A model generated the notes under the pieces. The model ran no database searches. It saw only the letters and a program-made list of their open reading frames with translations, and was not told the origin of the DNA. Made by a program: the position numbers and the translations under genes. A DNA stretch of 63,793 nt from a virus. This document shows, in pieces, positions 32,468 through 40,727 of this stretch (positions are counted from its first letter, which is position 1; every line of letters begins with the position of its first letter). Where the stretch lies: positions 1-63,793 of IMG/VR virus record IMGVR_UViG_3300010160_004963. One strand, written 5' to 3'.

Positions 32468-33125
32468 TTTTCCCTATCAAAAAATTTAATGATTCTCTGT
32501 GTCTATAATTTGCTTCGTCGGCACCATTGAACGGCCAATTTCTGCTGGCTGTTGGATCAGACACAACATAGTTATGCTCAAAGATTTGAGAGTCTATATA
32601 TTTATGCTTATTTAATATTTTTGAAACATTCATATATTCATTGTCGCAGTAAATAGACTTATAGCTAGGATGATATATGTAGTTGAATCTACTATAGTAT
32701 AGTTTAGTCATAACGCACCCTATGTCTAGTCTTTCTTCCCAAGATGGGTTCATATAGTGCAAGCACCCGTCCATATCAGGATGGTATAGCTTCATATCTG
32801 AAACTATTCTTTCATCATAACTATCTCGAATAGGATATAGGTCGTCAGCAGCTAATATTAGAATATCAAAGATTAAATCAGCAGAGATGTCTGAGTTAAT
32901 CGCTTCTATTTTATTATTATGATCCCCATAAAAATACTGGAGGTAATTCTTGTGTTGCTCAAGATATTCTTTAGCTTCGGCAGAATTCATCTCCTCGTCA
33001 TCTTTGTCAAATGAACAAATAAAAGAAATATTATGATTATTAGATTTTTTCTCTATGTATCTATTTAGAGAAAACTTGAATTTGTCGAGTCGTCCTCTGG
33101 ATGGAAACTTAATAAGTATATTCAT
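32454..33125 (-). CDS. putative GT-A glycosyltransferase
   Basis: 223 aa. It begins MNILIKFPSRGRLDKFKFSL, a typical GT2-like strand-helix start, and has ILILAADDLYPI near 88-99 where the DxD region is expected. The YCDNEYMNV segment near 160 fits the acceptor side. The 3' end overlaps the GT25 gene by 14 bp. The donor sugar is unknown. Confidence 0.65.
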   Translation of the reverse strand: MNILIKFPSRGRLDKFKFSLNRYIEKKSNNHNISFICSFDKDDEEMNSAEAKEYLEQHKNYLQYFYGDHNNKIEAINSDISADLIFDILILAADDLYPIRDSYDERIVSDMKLYHPDMDGCLHYMNPSWEERLDIGCVMTKLYYSRFNYIYHPSYKSIYCDNEYMNVSKILNKHKYIDSQIFEHNYVVSDPTASRNWPFNGADEANYRHRESLNFLIGKNDIN

Positions 33126-33131
33126 ATAAAA

Positions 33132-33785
33132 TTACAGTAATGAGTAGTGATCAAATCTTTTATTGTTTTCATCGAATATCTCTCCAACAAAATGCCTGTC
33201 TTCCATGTCTGTTGGGAATTTTTTAGAAAAAGATTCTGTACTTCCATATGAGTCATGAATAAAACAAGTGTCTAGAATCTTTCCATATACGCGTTCTCTT
33301 AAAAAAGTCTGATCAACTTGCCAGTAATCCCCAGATGGAAAATCCTGAAGAGTAATTCCTATTCTATCTAGTATTTGATTTCTTGCTCCCCACATACCCC
33401 CAAGTATAGCAGTATTATGGAATGGGTGGTCTCTCATTATATGAAAATCTTTGTCAGAAGCAAGCCATTCGTCGACAGCAAGTTTTTCTCTTTGGTTTAA
33501 TCTTGAATCACAATCTCTAAATATAACAACATCATTTTGTGCTTCAAGACCAGCGTAGAATCTCCAAAACATACCGCTCCAATCTCCATCATTATCCATA
33601 AGGATTACTTCACAATTGGGTATAGATTTAAGATTATTGATTATTTCACCCGTAACACTTTTACCACAATAAAACCTTGATACCCAACCTGAATAAATCT
33701 CATTTGTTAATTCTGCATTCCTTATTGCACCAATTGTATAAATTGGCTTATTTCCCCACAAACTAAATGATATTATTTTACTCAT
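33132..33785 (-). CDS. putative glycosyltransferase-like protein
   Basis: 217 aa. ISFSLWGNKPIYTIGAIRNA at 5-24 and DVVIFRDCDSRLNQRE near 86-101 (a DCDSR metal site) resemble a phage and capsule family of GT-A transferases. HIMRDHPFHNT and the YWQVDQTFLRE segment are further conserved-looking blocks. No signal peptide. Part of a minus-strand run with gaps of 6 bp or less. Confidence 0.65.
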   Translation of the reverse strand: MSKIISFSLWGNKPIYTIGAIRNAELTNEIYSGWVSRFYCGKSVTGEIINNLKSIPNCEVILMDNDGDWSGMFWRFYAGLEAQNDVVIFRDCDSRLNQREKLAVDEWLASDKDFHIMRDHPFHNTAILGGMWGARNQILDRIGITLQDFPSGDYWQVDQTFLRERVYGKILDTCFIHDSYGSTESFSKKFPTDMEDRHFVGEIFDENNKRFDHYSLL

Positions 33786-33788
33786 AAA

Positions 33789-34424
33789 TTAATAATTTTT
33801 TAAAAAAAGTTTCCAACCATAAATATTTAGATCAATCATCGTGAAATTATTTTTAATAATTTTATCAATACATTGTTCTGTTCTATTATGATAAAACTGA
33901 TTATCAAACTGAGATAAAAAATTGTGAAAACTAACACATATTTGGTCTACAGAATCAAAGTCATTAAAAGAATCAAATAAATCCCATTCAGAGCCTTCTA
34001 TATTCACCTTTAAAATTGATATTGACTTAATGCCAAATCTAAATTTAAAATCAGACCATGTTATTACATAATATTCCCCATTTTCATCAGGTATTATTGA
34101 CCCCGTAATGCCATCTGAGCTTAAATTAGCTTTGCCTGTAAATGTTGATACGAACCCTTTAAATAATTCAGAATGTTCATTTGGACTTTCTTGAGGATCA
34201 ACCCCAATTACTTTCTTCTTACCAAAAAAATAACCAGCCCAATTGTCGCTTTCAATGTCTTCAAAGCTTTTATTCCACCCTAAACAACCCAAGTCAACAA
34301 TACACCCGTCGTGCATATTAAATCTTGGGTGAACACGACTCCAAATATTTACATCTTCATTGGGACCTCTTGCATACCAACTAGGTCTTATCTGAACTAA
34401 TTCATTCTCGACGTTATTTTCCAT
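33789..34424 (-). CDS. FkbM-family methyltransferase-like protein
   Basis: 211 aa. CIVDLGCLGWNKS near 41-53 is motif I-like, KKVIGVDPQES near 70 is the strand-2 acidic end, and SILKVNIEGSEWDLFD near 134-149 is the FkbM ExEGSE-type block. FkbM enzymes O-methylate sugars or polyketides. Together with adjacent transferases it probably decorates a glycan. No clear ribosome site. Confidence 0.8.
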   Translation of the reverse strand: MENNVENELVQIRPSWYARGPNEDVNIWSRVHPRFNMHDGCIVDLGCLGWNKSFEDIESDNWAGYFFGKKKVIGVDPQESPNEHSELFKGFVSTFTGKANLSSDGITGSIIPDENGEYYVITWSDFKFRFGIKSISILKVNIEGSEWDLFDSFNDFDSVDQICVSFHNFLSQFDNQFYHNRTEQCIDKIIKNNFTMIDLNIYGWKLFLKNY

Positions 34425-34460
34425 TGTTTCCCCATAAACTAAAAGATATGATTTTTCTCA

Positions 34461-34742
34461 CTAAAGATTTCCAGCATCTTTTATGATTCCAACAACAAGA
34501 TTCCTAATAGAGTTTCTTTCGTGATCAGTGTAGCCCATTTTTTCACATGCTGGCATGTCATAGTCAGCATAATACTTTCTACATATATTATCTATATCAG
34601 AAAGACTTACTGTTTTAGGAATATAACAATATTTTTCTTGCAAATCCTTCATGGTTCTGATAACTTCATTATCTTCATTATGTTTTAACTGCAGTCTATT
34701 GATCAACCAAGCAATAAATTCTTTTCGCTGTATATTAGTCAT
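34461..34742 (-). CDS. hypothetical helical protein, 93 aa
   Basis: Mostly helical (RKEFIAWLINRLQLKHNEDN) with two cysteines and an ERNSIRNLVVGIIKDAG end. No family is recognised. It overlaps the macro-domain gene by 8 bp, so they are likely coupled. Confidence 0.55.
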   Translation of the reverse strand: MTNIQRKEFIAWLINRLQLKHNEDNEVIRTMKDLQEKYCYIPKTVSLSDIDNICRKYYADYDMPACEKMGYTDHERNSIRNLVVGIIKDAGNL

Positions 34743-35304
34743 GCTTTGCCTTCAAGACGGGATAATTATAAACATACACAATGTGTTTTGCCCAAATGTC
34801 TTCAATCAGATCTGAAATAAAATTCCAATTTCCACCAGCTAGTCCACTGCCAAATTTTGGAGCATGTATTTCTACTTTTTCTTCCTTATCAGCAAATTCT
34901 GAATTATTCTGTATAGATTGAGATAGTCCGAGCATGCACTTAGCCAAAGCTAAATAATTAAGGGGTCTGGGATTATTATTATTTCTTGTTCCATTTTGAG
35001 CTATCATATTCACAATATACATTTTATGCTTATATTTTTTGTCTTCATAGACCTTAATAATTTGACTGTAGCCAAAATTTGCTTTTAGAAAATTCTTTCC
35101 AAGTAAGTGATAGTCTTCTTTTACAGAAGGATATTTATTAGCTACCTGCTCAGCAAATCCAGATCCGAATAAGTCTATGTTGTTACAAACGTGCGGGATA
35201 AAAACTGTTGCTCCAGAATTTCCAGATTTTACTCTATCTTGTGCCATCTGAAACAAGTCATTGTTAGATACTATGTATGGGTATTTTCTATTTATTAATC
35301 TCAT
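34735..35304 (-). CDS. macro-domain protein
   Basis: 189 aa. The fold signature is visible: TVFIPHVCNNIDLFGSGFAE near 33-52 (ADP-ribose adenine side and loop 1), YIVNMIAQNG near 95, LNYLALAKCMLGL near 114, and the second loop IHAPKFGSGLAGGNWNFISD near 146-165. Macro domains bind or hydrolyse ADP-ribose on proteins, nucleic acid or NAD-derived signals. In a phage it could reverse ADP-ribosylation by toxins such as DarT or interfere with NAD-based defence. Confidence 0.85.
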   Translation of the reverse strand: MRLINRKYPYIVSNNDLFQMAQDRVKSGNSGATVFIPHVCNNIDLFGSGFAEQVANKYPSVKEDYHLLGKNFLKANFGYSQIIKVYEDKKYKHKMYIVNMIAQNGTRNNNNPRPLNYLALAKCMLGLSQSIQNNSEFADKEEKVEIHAPKFGSGLAGGNWNFISDLIEDIWAKHIVYVYNYPVLKAKHD

Positions 35305-35566
35305 ATTTATTCTCCCTACTATTTATTTCTTTCCATTTTCCTATAGGACATTTTTGATCTGCCCATGCTAATTTATTTAAAAATATTTTTCTCTTGCCTA
35401 TAGAACATCCACAAATATAGCACTCTTGTTTTTTTTTGTTAAATTCTACACAATTTTCACATATAGAATATCTCTCTAATATTTGCTCTTTTGTGGACTT
35501 AGGAGATCCAGCATAAATATGAAAAAGCAGGGATTTTATAAATACTACTATTTTAAGAAATATCAT
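35288..35566 (-). CDS. small Cys-rich zinc-ribbon-like protein
   Basis: 92 aa. After an N-terminal hydrophobic stretch (FLKIVVFIKSLLFHIYAG) there are CENC, CYICGC and CPIGKW, a pattern common in short phage zinc proteins. It overlaps neighbours on both sides. The function is unknown; metal binding is the only supported statement. Confidence 0.65.
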   Translation of the reverse strand: MIFLKIVVFIKSLLFHIYAGSPKSTKEQILERYSICENCVEFNKKKQECYICGCSIGKRKIFLNKLAWADQKCPIGKWKEINSRENKYEINK

Positions 35567-35792
35567 CCTTTATACTCTCTTTAATAGCTACTATATGATT
35601 GTCTTCATTAGTATAGAATATGGGTATCTTATTATTGATTATGTCAGACCCCTTAAACCATCTCATATTACCAGCCTTTAGGTCTACACACAATCTTCTT
35701 CCATCATTCTTTTGATCACAGGTGACAATGTACATATTTCCCAGTAACTCAAAACAATCTCCGTGAGAAAGCTCTTCGATATAATTATTCAT
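35553..35792 (-). CDS. hypothetical protein, 79 aa
   Basis: A small beta-rich protein (HGDCFELLGNMYIVTCDQKN, then NMRWFKGSDI) resembling short phage SH3-like beta barrels. No motif is identifiable. The start has no strong ribosome site; the 3' end overlaps the zinc-ribbon gene. Confidence 0.55.
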   Translation of the reverse strand: MNNYIEELSHGDCFELLGNMYIVTCDQKNDGRRLCVDLKAGNMRWFKGSDIINNKIPIFYTNEDNHIVAIKESIKDDIS

Positions 35793-35832
35793 GATTTATT
35801 AGATATCAGATATTAGGATTTATTTGTGACAA

Positions 35833-36015
35833 TTATTTTTTAAAAAAACTTTCCCAGTCTTCCCATTCGTCGTCTTCTTCTAGGCTTCTCTTCTTTTTCT
35901 TGAAATCCTTATTGATCTGCTTCTCCCCATATTCATCCTCATCAGAATGAGGCTTTCGCTTTTTGTCTTTTTTTCTAGGGATACTTTGTGGTTCGTCTTC
36001 GTTGTTCTGATACAT
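35833..36015 (-). CDS. small highly charged protein, 60 aa
   Basis: The ATG at 36015 is chosen because AGGAG precedes it and a minus-strand promoter at 36041-36068 would start transcription about 20 nt upstream; the frame is open further but would cross the promoter. The product alternates Lys/Arg-rich and Asp/Glu-rich stretches (KKDKKRKPHSDEDEYGE) and ends WEDWESFFKK. Probably disordered; no family recognised. Confidence 0.6.
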   Translation of the reverse strand: MYQNNEDEPQSIPRKKDKKRKPHSDEDEYGEKQINKDFKKKKRSLEEDDEWEDWESFFKK

Positions 36016-36040
36016 TTTTCTATTTGGCTCCTGTAGGTTT

Positions 36041-36068
36041 ATTGTACTAGCTTTTTTGGTTTTGTCAA
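36041..36068 (-). promoter_or_regulatory. minus-strand sigma-70-type promoter
   Basis: Read on the minus strand: TTGACA (36068-36063), a 16-bp spacer and TACAAT (36046-36041). It points to the charged protein at 36015 and the minus-strand block. Its -35 box lies only 25 bp from that of the plus-strand promoter. Confidence 0.75.
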
Positions 36069-36092
36069 GTCCGAGAATAAAAAATTTTCCCC

Positions 36093-36120
36093 TTGACAAA
36101 TCGTAAAAAGGCGTTAGTAT
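36093..36120 (+). promoter_or_regulatory. plus-strand sigma-70-type promoter for the glycan cluster
   Basis: TTGACA at 36093-36098, a 16-bp spacer and TAGTAT at 36115-36120. It leads into the HtrL-GT2 gene at 36177 and probably the long co-directional glycan block. Back to back with the minus-strand promoter, so the two polymerases may compete. Confidence 0.75.
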
Positions 36121-36176
36121 TGATGCAGGTCGGGAACATAATACGTATAGGTTTATATATACCCCTAGATAATTAC

Positions 36177-37820
36177 ATGAACTCCACAATCGTAACAGGA
36201 ATCTGGAATTTAGATAGATCTTCTTTATCTGATGGTTGGTGCCGTCCATTTGACCACTATCTTGATAATTTTACGAAATTACTGGAGTGTAAGAACCTTA
36301 ATCTGGCGATTTTTATAGATCCAGAACTTGAAGATATGGTGTGGAAGATAAGGGATAGGTCTAATACTGTTGTTTATCCTCATACTAGCGGATCTTTTAG
36401 TGGTGACTTTTTTCCATTTTATGATGAGGTTCAAAAAATACGTTGTGATCCTAAGTGGTTGAATCAAGTGGGATGGCTTAAAGATAGTACCCAAGCTAAG
36501 ATCCCAGGATATAATCCTATGGTTATGAGTAAGATGTTTTTATTACATAACGTAAAGATATTCAATCCTTTCAACAGTGATTATTTTTATTGGCTAGATG
36601 GTGGAATAACTAATACTGTCCACCCAGGATATTTTACCCATGACTCTGTGATAGAAAAAATAGAGGACTGTCTATCAAAATTTTTATTCATATGTTTTCC
36701 GTATGAAACATCCACAGAAATACATGGTTTTGATATAAATGAAATGAAAAAATATGCAAATTCTCCATCTGTAAACAAGGTTGCTCGCGGAGGATTCTTT
36801 GGAGGACCAAAAGATCAGATAAGTCAAATCAATGGTATTTATTATTCCCTGCTAAAGGATAGTCTTAATTCTGGTCTTATGGGAACTGAAGAAAGTATTT
36901 TTACCCTAATGACTTATCTTCACCCAGATCTCTTCTCCTGCGAAAAGATAGAAGACAATGGACTTATAAATTTATTTTTTGAGAATGTTAAGGATTATAA
37001 AACAGATATTCAAATAGAAGCAAAGAATAGGAAGCATGAGAATAATAAGATTAGCCTATATATCAACACATATAATGCCCCCGGTCAATTAAAAATGCTC
37101 CTAGATTCTTTTGAGAAATATGAACCAAGTTTTCTGGAAAAAACAGAAAAAATACTGATCAATAACAGTACGAAAGAAGAATATTTTGATGAGTATGACA
37201 TTATCGTCAAAAAATATGACTTTGTGCAGATAAGGGAGGGAAATTTGGGGATATGCAGAGCTAGACAATTAGCAGCAGAACATTTTGCAGAATCTAAAAA
37301 TAAATATATGTTCTTTTTTGAAGATGACATGCTCATAGATTTATCTGATACCAGGTGTTCATTTGGTTTTAATAAGAATGTAAAGAGCTTGTTTAGTAAT
37401 CTTGTCAATATTATGAATAAAGAGAACTATGATTTTCTTAAATTCAGTTTTAGTGAATTTTATGGAAACAATGGTGAACAATGGAGTTGGCATAATGTTC
37501 CCCAGCATTCTAGAGATAAGTTTTTTGAGGGTAAAGACAATAGGCCAAATACAGTGTTTAAAAATATTAAAAGTCTTAATGAGACAGTTTATGCTGATGG
37601 AGAGATTTACTATTCCAACTGGCCTCATATTATAAATCAAGAGGGTAATCAAAAATGTTTTCTAGATACAAAATGGGCTAATCCCTTTGAACAAACATGG
37701 ATGAGTCATATGTATTCATTAACAAAAGAAAATATTTTGAATCCAGCAATCTTACTAGCTAGTCCAATAACCCACAATAGGATATATCATTACGATGCTT
37801 GCGAAAGAAAAGAAAACTGA
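36177..37820 (+). CDS. bifunctional HtrL/YibB-like and GT2 glycosyltransferase
   Basis: 547 aa. Residues 1-270 resemble the HtrL/YibB (WlaTC) family: TIVTGIWNLDRSS at 4-16, MVMSKMFLL and YFYWLDGGITNTVHP near 140, RGGFFGGPKDQI near 208. Residues ~305-530 form a GT2 domain: KISLYINTYNAPGQLKMLLD, ILINNST, NLGICRARQ and the metal site FFEDDM. It may add two sugars in sequence. The ATG at 36177 is chosen because upstream in-frame codons lie within the promoter; the ribosome site is weak. Confidence 0.75.
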   Translation: MNSTIVTGIWNLDRSSLSDGWCRPFDHYLDNFTKLLECKNLNLAIFIDPELEDMVWKIRDRSNTVVYPHTSGSFSGDFFPFYDEVQKIRCDPKWLNQVGWLKDSTQAKIPGYNPMVMSKMFLLHNVKIFNPFNSDYFYWLDGGITNTVHPGYFTHDSVIEKIEDCLSKFLFICFPYETSTEIHGFDINEMKKYANSPSVNKVARGGFFGGPKDQISQINGIYYSLLKDSLNSGLMGTEESIFTLMTYLHPDLFSCEKIEDNGLINLFFENVKDYKTDIQIEAKNRKHENNKISLYINTYNAPGQLKMLLDSFEKYEPSFLEKTEKILINNSTKEEYFDEYDIIVKKYDFVQIREGNLGICRARQLAAEHFAESKNKYMFFFEDDMLIDLSDTRCSFGFNKNVKSLFSNLVNIMNKENYDFLKFSFSEFYGNNGEQWSWHNVPQHSRDKFFEGKDNRPNTVFKNIKSLNETVYADGEIYYSNWPHIINQEGNQKCFLDTKWANPFEQTWMSHMYSLTKENILNPAILLASPITHNRIYHYDACERKEN

Positions 37821-39072
37821 AAATACAATCTTTATACAAATAGCTTCGTATAGAGACCCTCAATTGCTTCTAACTCTTAAAGACTGTATCAAAAATGCTA
37901 AATATCCAGAAAATTTACGATTTGGAATAGCATGGCAGCATGACTCAAAAGATAAATGGGATAATCTTGGAGAGTACGCTAAGGATAAGAGATTTAAAAT
38001 ACTAGACATAGATAACAAGAAAAGCAAAGGTGTTTGTTGGGCAAGAAATCAAGTTCAACAACTTTACAATAACGAAAAATATACGATGCAGTTGGATTCC
38101 CACCATAGATTTAAGAAGAATTGGGATGATACTCTAATAAAAATGTTGATAGGATTGCAAGATGAAGGTCATGAAAAACCACTGTTGACCAGTTATTTAC
38201 CCAGCTTTGATCCCGACAACGATCCTGCTTCGAGAATAAATGTTCCATGGAAAATGAATTTTGATAGATTCATACCAGAAGGAGCAGTTTTCTTTATTCC
38301 TGCATCATTTGATGAATGGGATAATAAAAAGTCTCCTCTTCCAGCTAGATTCTACAGCGCTCATTTTGCTTTTACTTTAGGAATATTCTGTAAAGAGGTT
38401 CAGCATGACCCAAACTACTATTTTCATGGTGAAGAAATTAGCGTTGCAGTAAGAGCATTTACTCATGGGTATGATCTCTTTCATCCTCATAAAGTAATAT
38501 GCTGGCATGAATATACCAGAAAAGGAAGAGCAAAACATTGGGACGACGATACAGAGTGGGGCGACAGAAACAATGAATCTCATGCTAGAAATAGAAAATT
38601 ATTTCAGGTAGATGGACAGAGCAAAGATATAGACTTTGGGATTTATGATTTTGGAACAACTAGAACATTAAGAGATTATGAGAAATATTCTGGTCTTTCT
38701 TTCCGTAATAGATCAATACAAAAAAGAGTTATAGATAATAAGCCTCCTCCTGATCCAGAAACGAGCTATCTTAAAGACAAAGAATTCGATGCCTCTTTGC
38801 TCTCTATTTTTAAACACTGCATAGACATACAATATGGTCAGGTTCCAGAAGATGACTATGAATTTTGGGCTGTGGCTTTTAAGAATAAAGAAGGGGTAGA
38901 AATTTATAGAAAAGATGTTGATAAAAATGAAATACCCGGAATGAAAAATGATCCAGACGGTTATTGTAAAGTCTGGCGAGAATTTCAAACAGAGTCAAAG
39001 CCTGCAAGCTGGTTAGTCTGGCCCTATAGTAGATCAAAGGGTTGGGCAGATCAAATTATAGGTTACCTGTGA
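37795..39072 (+). CDS. GT60-like N-acetylglucosaminyltransferase
   Basis: 425 aa. Residues 10-260 match the GlcNAc-transferase (Skp1-type) family: TIFIQIASYRDPQLLLTLKD at 11-30, GVCWARNQVQQLY near 81, TMQLDSHHRF near 99-108 with the DSH metal site, and YYFHGEEISVAVRAFTHGYD near 207-226. Eukaryotic GT60 enzymes modify hydroxyproline or threonine on proteins. The C-terminal ~150 residues are not recognised. It overlaps the previous gene by 26 bp. Confidence 0.82.
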   Translation: MLAKEKKTENTIFIQIASYRDPQLLLTLKDCIKNAKYPENLRFGIAWQHDSKDKWDNLGEYAKDKRFKILDIDNKKSKGVCWARNQVQQLYNNEKYTMQLDSHHRFKKNWDDTLIKMLIGLQDEGHEKPLLTSYLPSFDPDNDPASRINVPWKMNFDRFIPEGAVFFIPASFDEWDNKKSPLPARFYSAHFAFTLGIFCKEVQHDPNYYFHGEEISVAVRAFTHGYDLFHPHKVICWHEYTRKGRAKHWDDDTEWGDRNNESHARNRKLFQVDGQSKDIDFGIYDFGTTRTLRDYEKYSGLSFRNRSIQKRVIDNKPPPDPETSYLKDKEFDASLLSIFKHCIDIQYGQVPEDDYEFWAVAFKNKEGVEIYRKDVDKNEIPGMKNDPDGYCKVWREFQTESKPASWLVWPYSRSKGWADQIIGYL

Positions 39073-39105
39073 TTATTTTTATAAAACACAATATTGGAGT
39101 AAAAT

Positions 39106-39771
39106 ATTAACATATTCACAGATAAGATATATGTCTGTCATTATAAGAAGTTGACAGATAGGAAGATAATTATATTAGACCAATTACAAAAATTGGGATT
39201 AGACAATTATATATTTGTTGAGCAATTTGACAAAGACTCATGGAATACAGAAGAAATAACCAAAGAGTTTCCTAAAATCCTCCATCCTGACAATAAAATA
39301 AATAATGCAGAAAGGTCTTTAGCTTTGAAACATGCTTGGATCGTAACGGATATGCACAAGCAAGGCTATTCATCTGTGTTGGTTTTGGAGGATGATGCGG
39401 TGTTGGTCGATGACTTTGTCGAGAAATACAACTCCTACATGAAGCAGATGCCTGTAGATTGGGATATTGGATGGGTTGGAAGTTGTTTCGGTCTAAAAGA
39501 ACCAGAGATTTTAAATATTAATGTATACAAAACAAATAGAGGATCTCGATGTGCTCATGCTTATTGTATAAGTAAATCATTTTCTATAAAGATGATAGAT
39601 GAAATAAAAAATATCGACAGGCAAGCAGATTTTTATTATAACTATATTATCGATAAGTTTAATCTTAATAATTATTGGTTTCAGCCTCCACTAGCACTAC
39701 AAAGTTTAGAATTTTTTTCATCGCTACGAGGAAACCAAAATCTAAAATGGGATCCACTTTTAATGGCATAA
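39106..39771 (+). CDS. family 25 glycosyltransferase with ATT start
   Basis: 221 aa if begun at ATT 39106. The reading frame upstream of the TTG at 39151 encodes FTDKIYVCHYKKLTDRKIII, exactly the conserved GT25 N-terminus, and contains no ATG, GTG or TTG. GGAG at 39096-39099 lies 6 bp before the ATT. Further GT25 blocks: AERSLALKHAW, SVLVLEDDAVLVDDF and WDIGWVGSC. It probably transfers galactose or glucose in glycan synthesis. The rare start may keep expression low. Confidence 0.78.
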   Translation: MNIFTDKIYVCHYKKLTDRKIIILDQLQKLGLDNYIFVEQFDKDSWNTEEITKEFPKILHPDNKINNAERSLALKHAWIVTDMHKQGYSSVLVLEDDAVLVDDFVEKYNSYMKQMPVDWDIGWVGSCFGLKEPEILNINVYKTNRGSRCAHAYCISKSFSIKMIDEIKNIDRQADFYYNYIIDKFNLNNYWFQPPLALQSLEFFSSLRGNQNLKWDPLLMA

Positions 39772-39777
39772 TATTAT

Positions 39778-39879
39778 ATGAGTATCAACTATAATAGAGA
39801 ATTTAATTTACTGTATCCTCATCGTCAGTTCGTAACTAAGATATATGGCAATACTATTTTCATGAAAGACACAATATGA
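39778..39879 (+). CDS. tiny protein, 33 aa
   Basis: An ATG 6 bp after the GT25 stop opens a short frame (MSINYNREFNLLYPHRQFVT) ending in an ATGA overlap with the fucosyltransferase gene. The tight coupling supports translation, perhaps as a leader that couples the next gene. It has no recognisable function. Confidence 0.4.
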   Translation: MSINYNREFNLLYPHRQFVTKIYGNTIFMKDTI

Positions 39880-40727
39880 ATATATCATTTTCTGATTTTT
39901 GGGAAGGGGTTGATCCAAATAATAATTTTTTCTCTGATCTTCTAAAAAGCATGTATCCTGATTGTCAAGTAATTCCATTCTCAAATGATCATACCGATGT
40001 TCTTATTTATTCTTGCTTTGGCTCGGAGCACCATTCTACTGATAAAAGTAAGGTGAAGAAGATTTTTTATACTGGCGAGAACAAGCGTCCAAATTATGAT
40101 GAATGTGATTATAGTCTGACGTTTGACTTTGATGATTATGAAGGAAGAAATATTCGTCTCCCTCTGTGGATGCTTCAGATAGATTGGTTTAAAAAAGAGA
40201 ACTACGGAAATCCAAGATTTGTCATCCCCCCTGCTGAGTTGAGACATAGTCGATTCTCGAAGCGTCCCAAGACAAAGTTCTGCTGCATAGTTTTTAATAA
40301 TCCTATTCCAAATAGAGCCGAAGTACTGCAAAAATTATCAAAATATAAGAATATCGATTGCTATGGTACTGCATTTGCAAACCATTTTTGGGGAGAGGAT
40401 GTTAAATATGATATCATATCTAACTATAAGTTTAATATCTGCTTCGAGAATGGAATACATTCTGGTTACTATACAGAGAAAATTATTCATGCAAAGGTGG
40501 CAGGATGCCTTCCTCTATATTGGGCAGATGAAAACTGTAAACAGGATTTCAATACGGATTCGTTTTTAAACCTTTATGACTTCCCAAATATGGACGAATA
40601 TGTCGAAAAGATTATTCAATTGGATACAAATGAAGAACAATATGATAGAATCGCTTCTCAATATCTGTTTGAAGGGAAAGAACCATCATTAGATTCAATC
40701 AAAAAACAATTACGTGAGATACTATGA
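39876..40727 (+). CDS. GT10 fucosyltransferase-like protein
   Basis: 283 aa. The GT10 core is clear: YKFNICFENGIHSGYYTEKI, then HAKVAGCLPLYWADEN, near 185-222, the GDP-fucose-binding site of alpha-1,3/1,4-fucosyltransferases. An IPPAELRHSRFSKRPKTKFC segment (about 116-135) is also typical. It would cap a glycan with fucose or a related 6-deoxy sugar. Starts and ends with ATGA overlaps. Confidence 0.88.
   Translation: MNISFSDFWEGVDPNNNFFSDLLKSMYPDCQVIPFSNDHTDVLIYSCFGSEHHSTDKSKVKKIFYTGENKRPNYDECDYSLTFDFDDYEGRNIRLPLWMLQIDWFKKENYGNPRFVIPPAELRHSRFSKRPKTKFCCIVFNNPIPNRAEVLQKLSKYKNIDCYGTAFANHFWGEDVKYDIISNYKFNICFENGIHSGYYTEKIIHAKVAGCLPLYWADENCKQDFNTDSFLNLYDFPNMDEYVEKIIQLDTNEEQYDRIASQYLFEGKEPSLDSIKKQLREIL

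Noticed and set aside
36016-36249. Upstream extension of the small charged minus-strand protein
   Set aside because: It would run through the divergent promoters and has no ribosome site; the ATG at 36015 has AGGAG.
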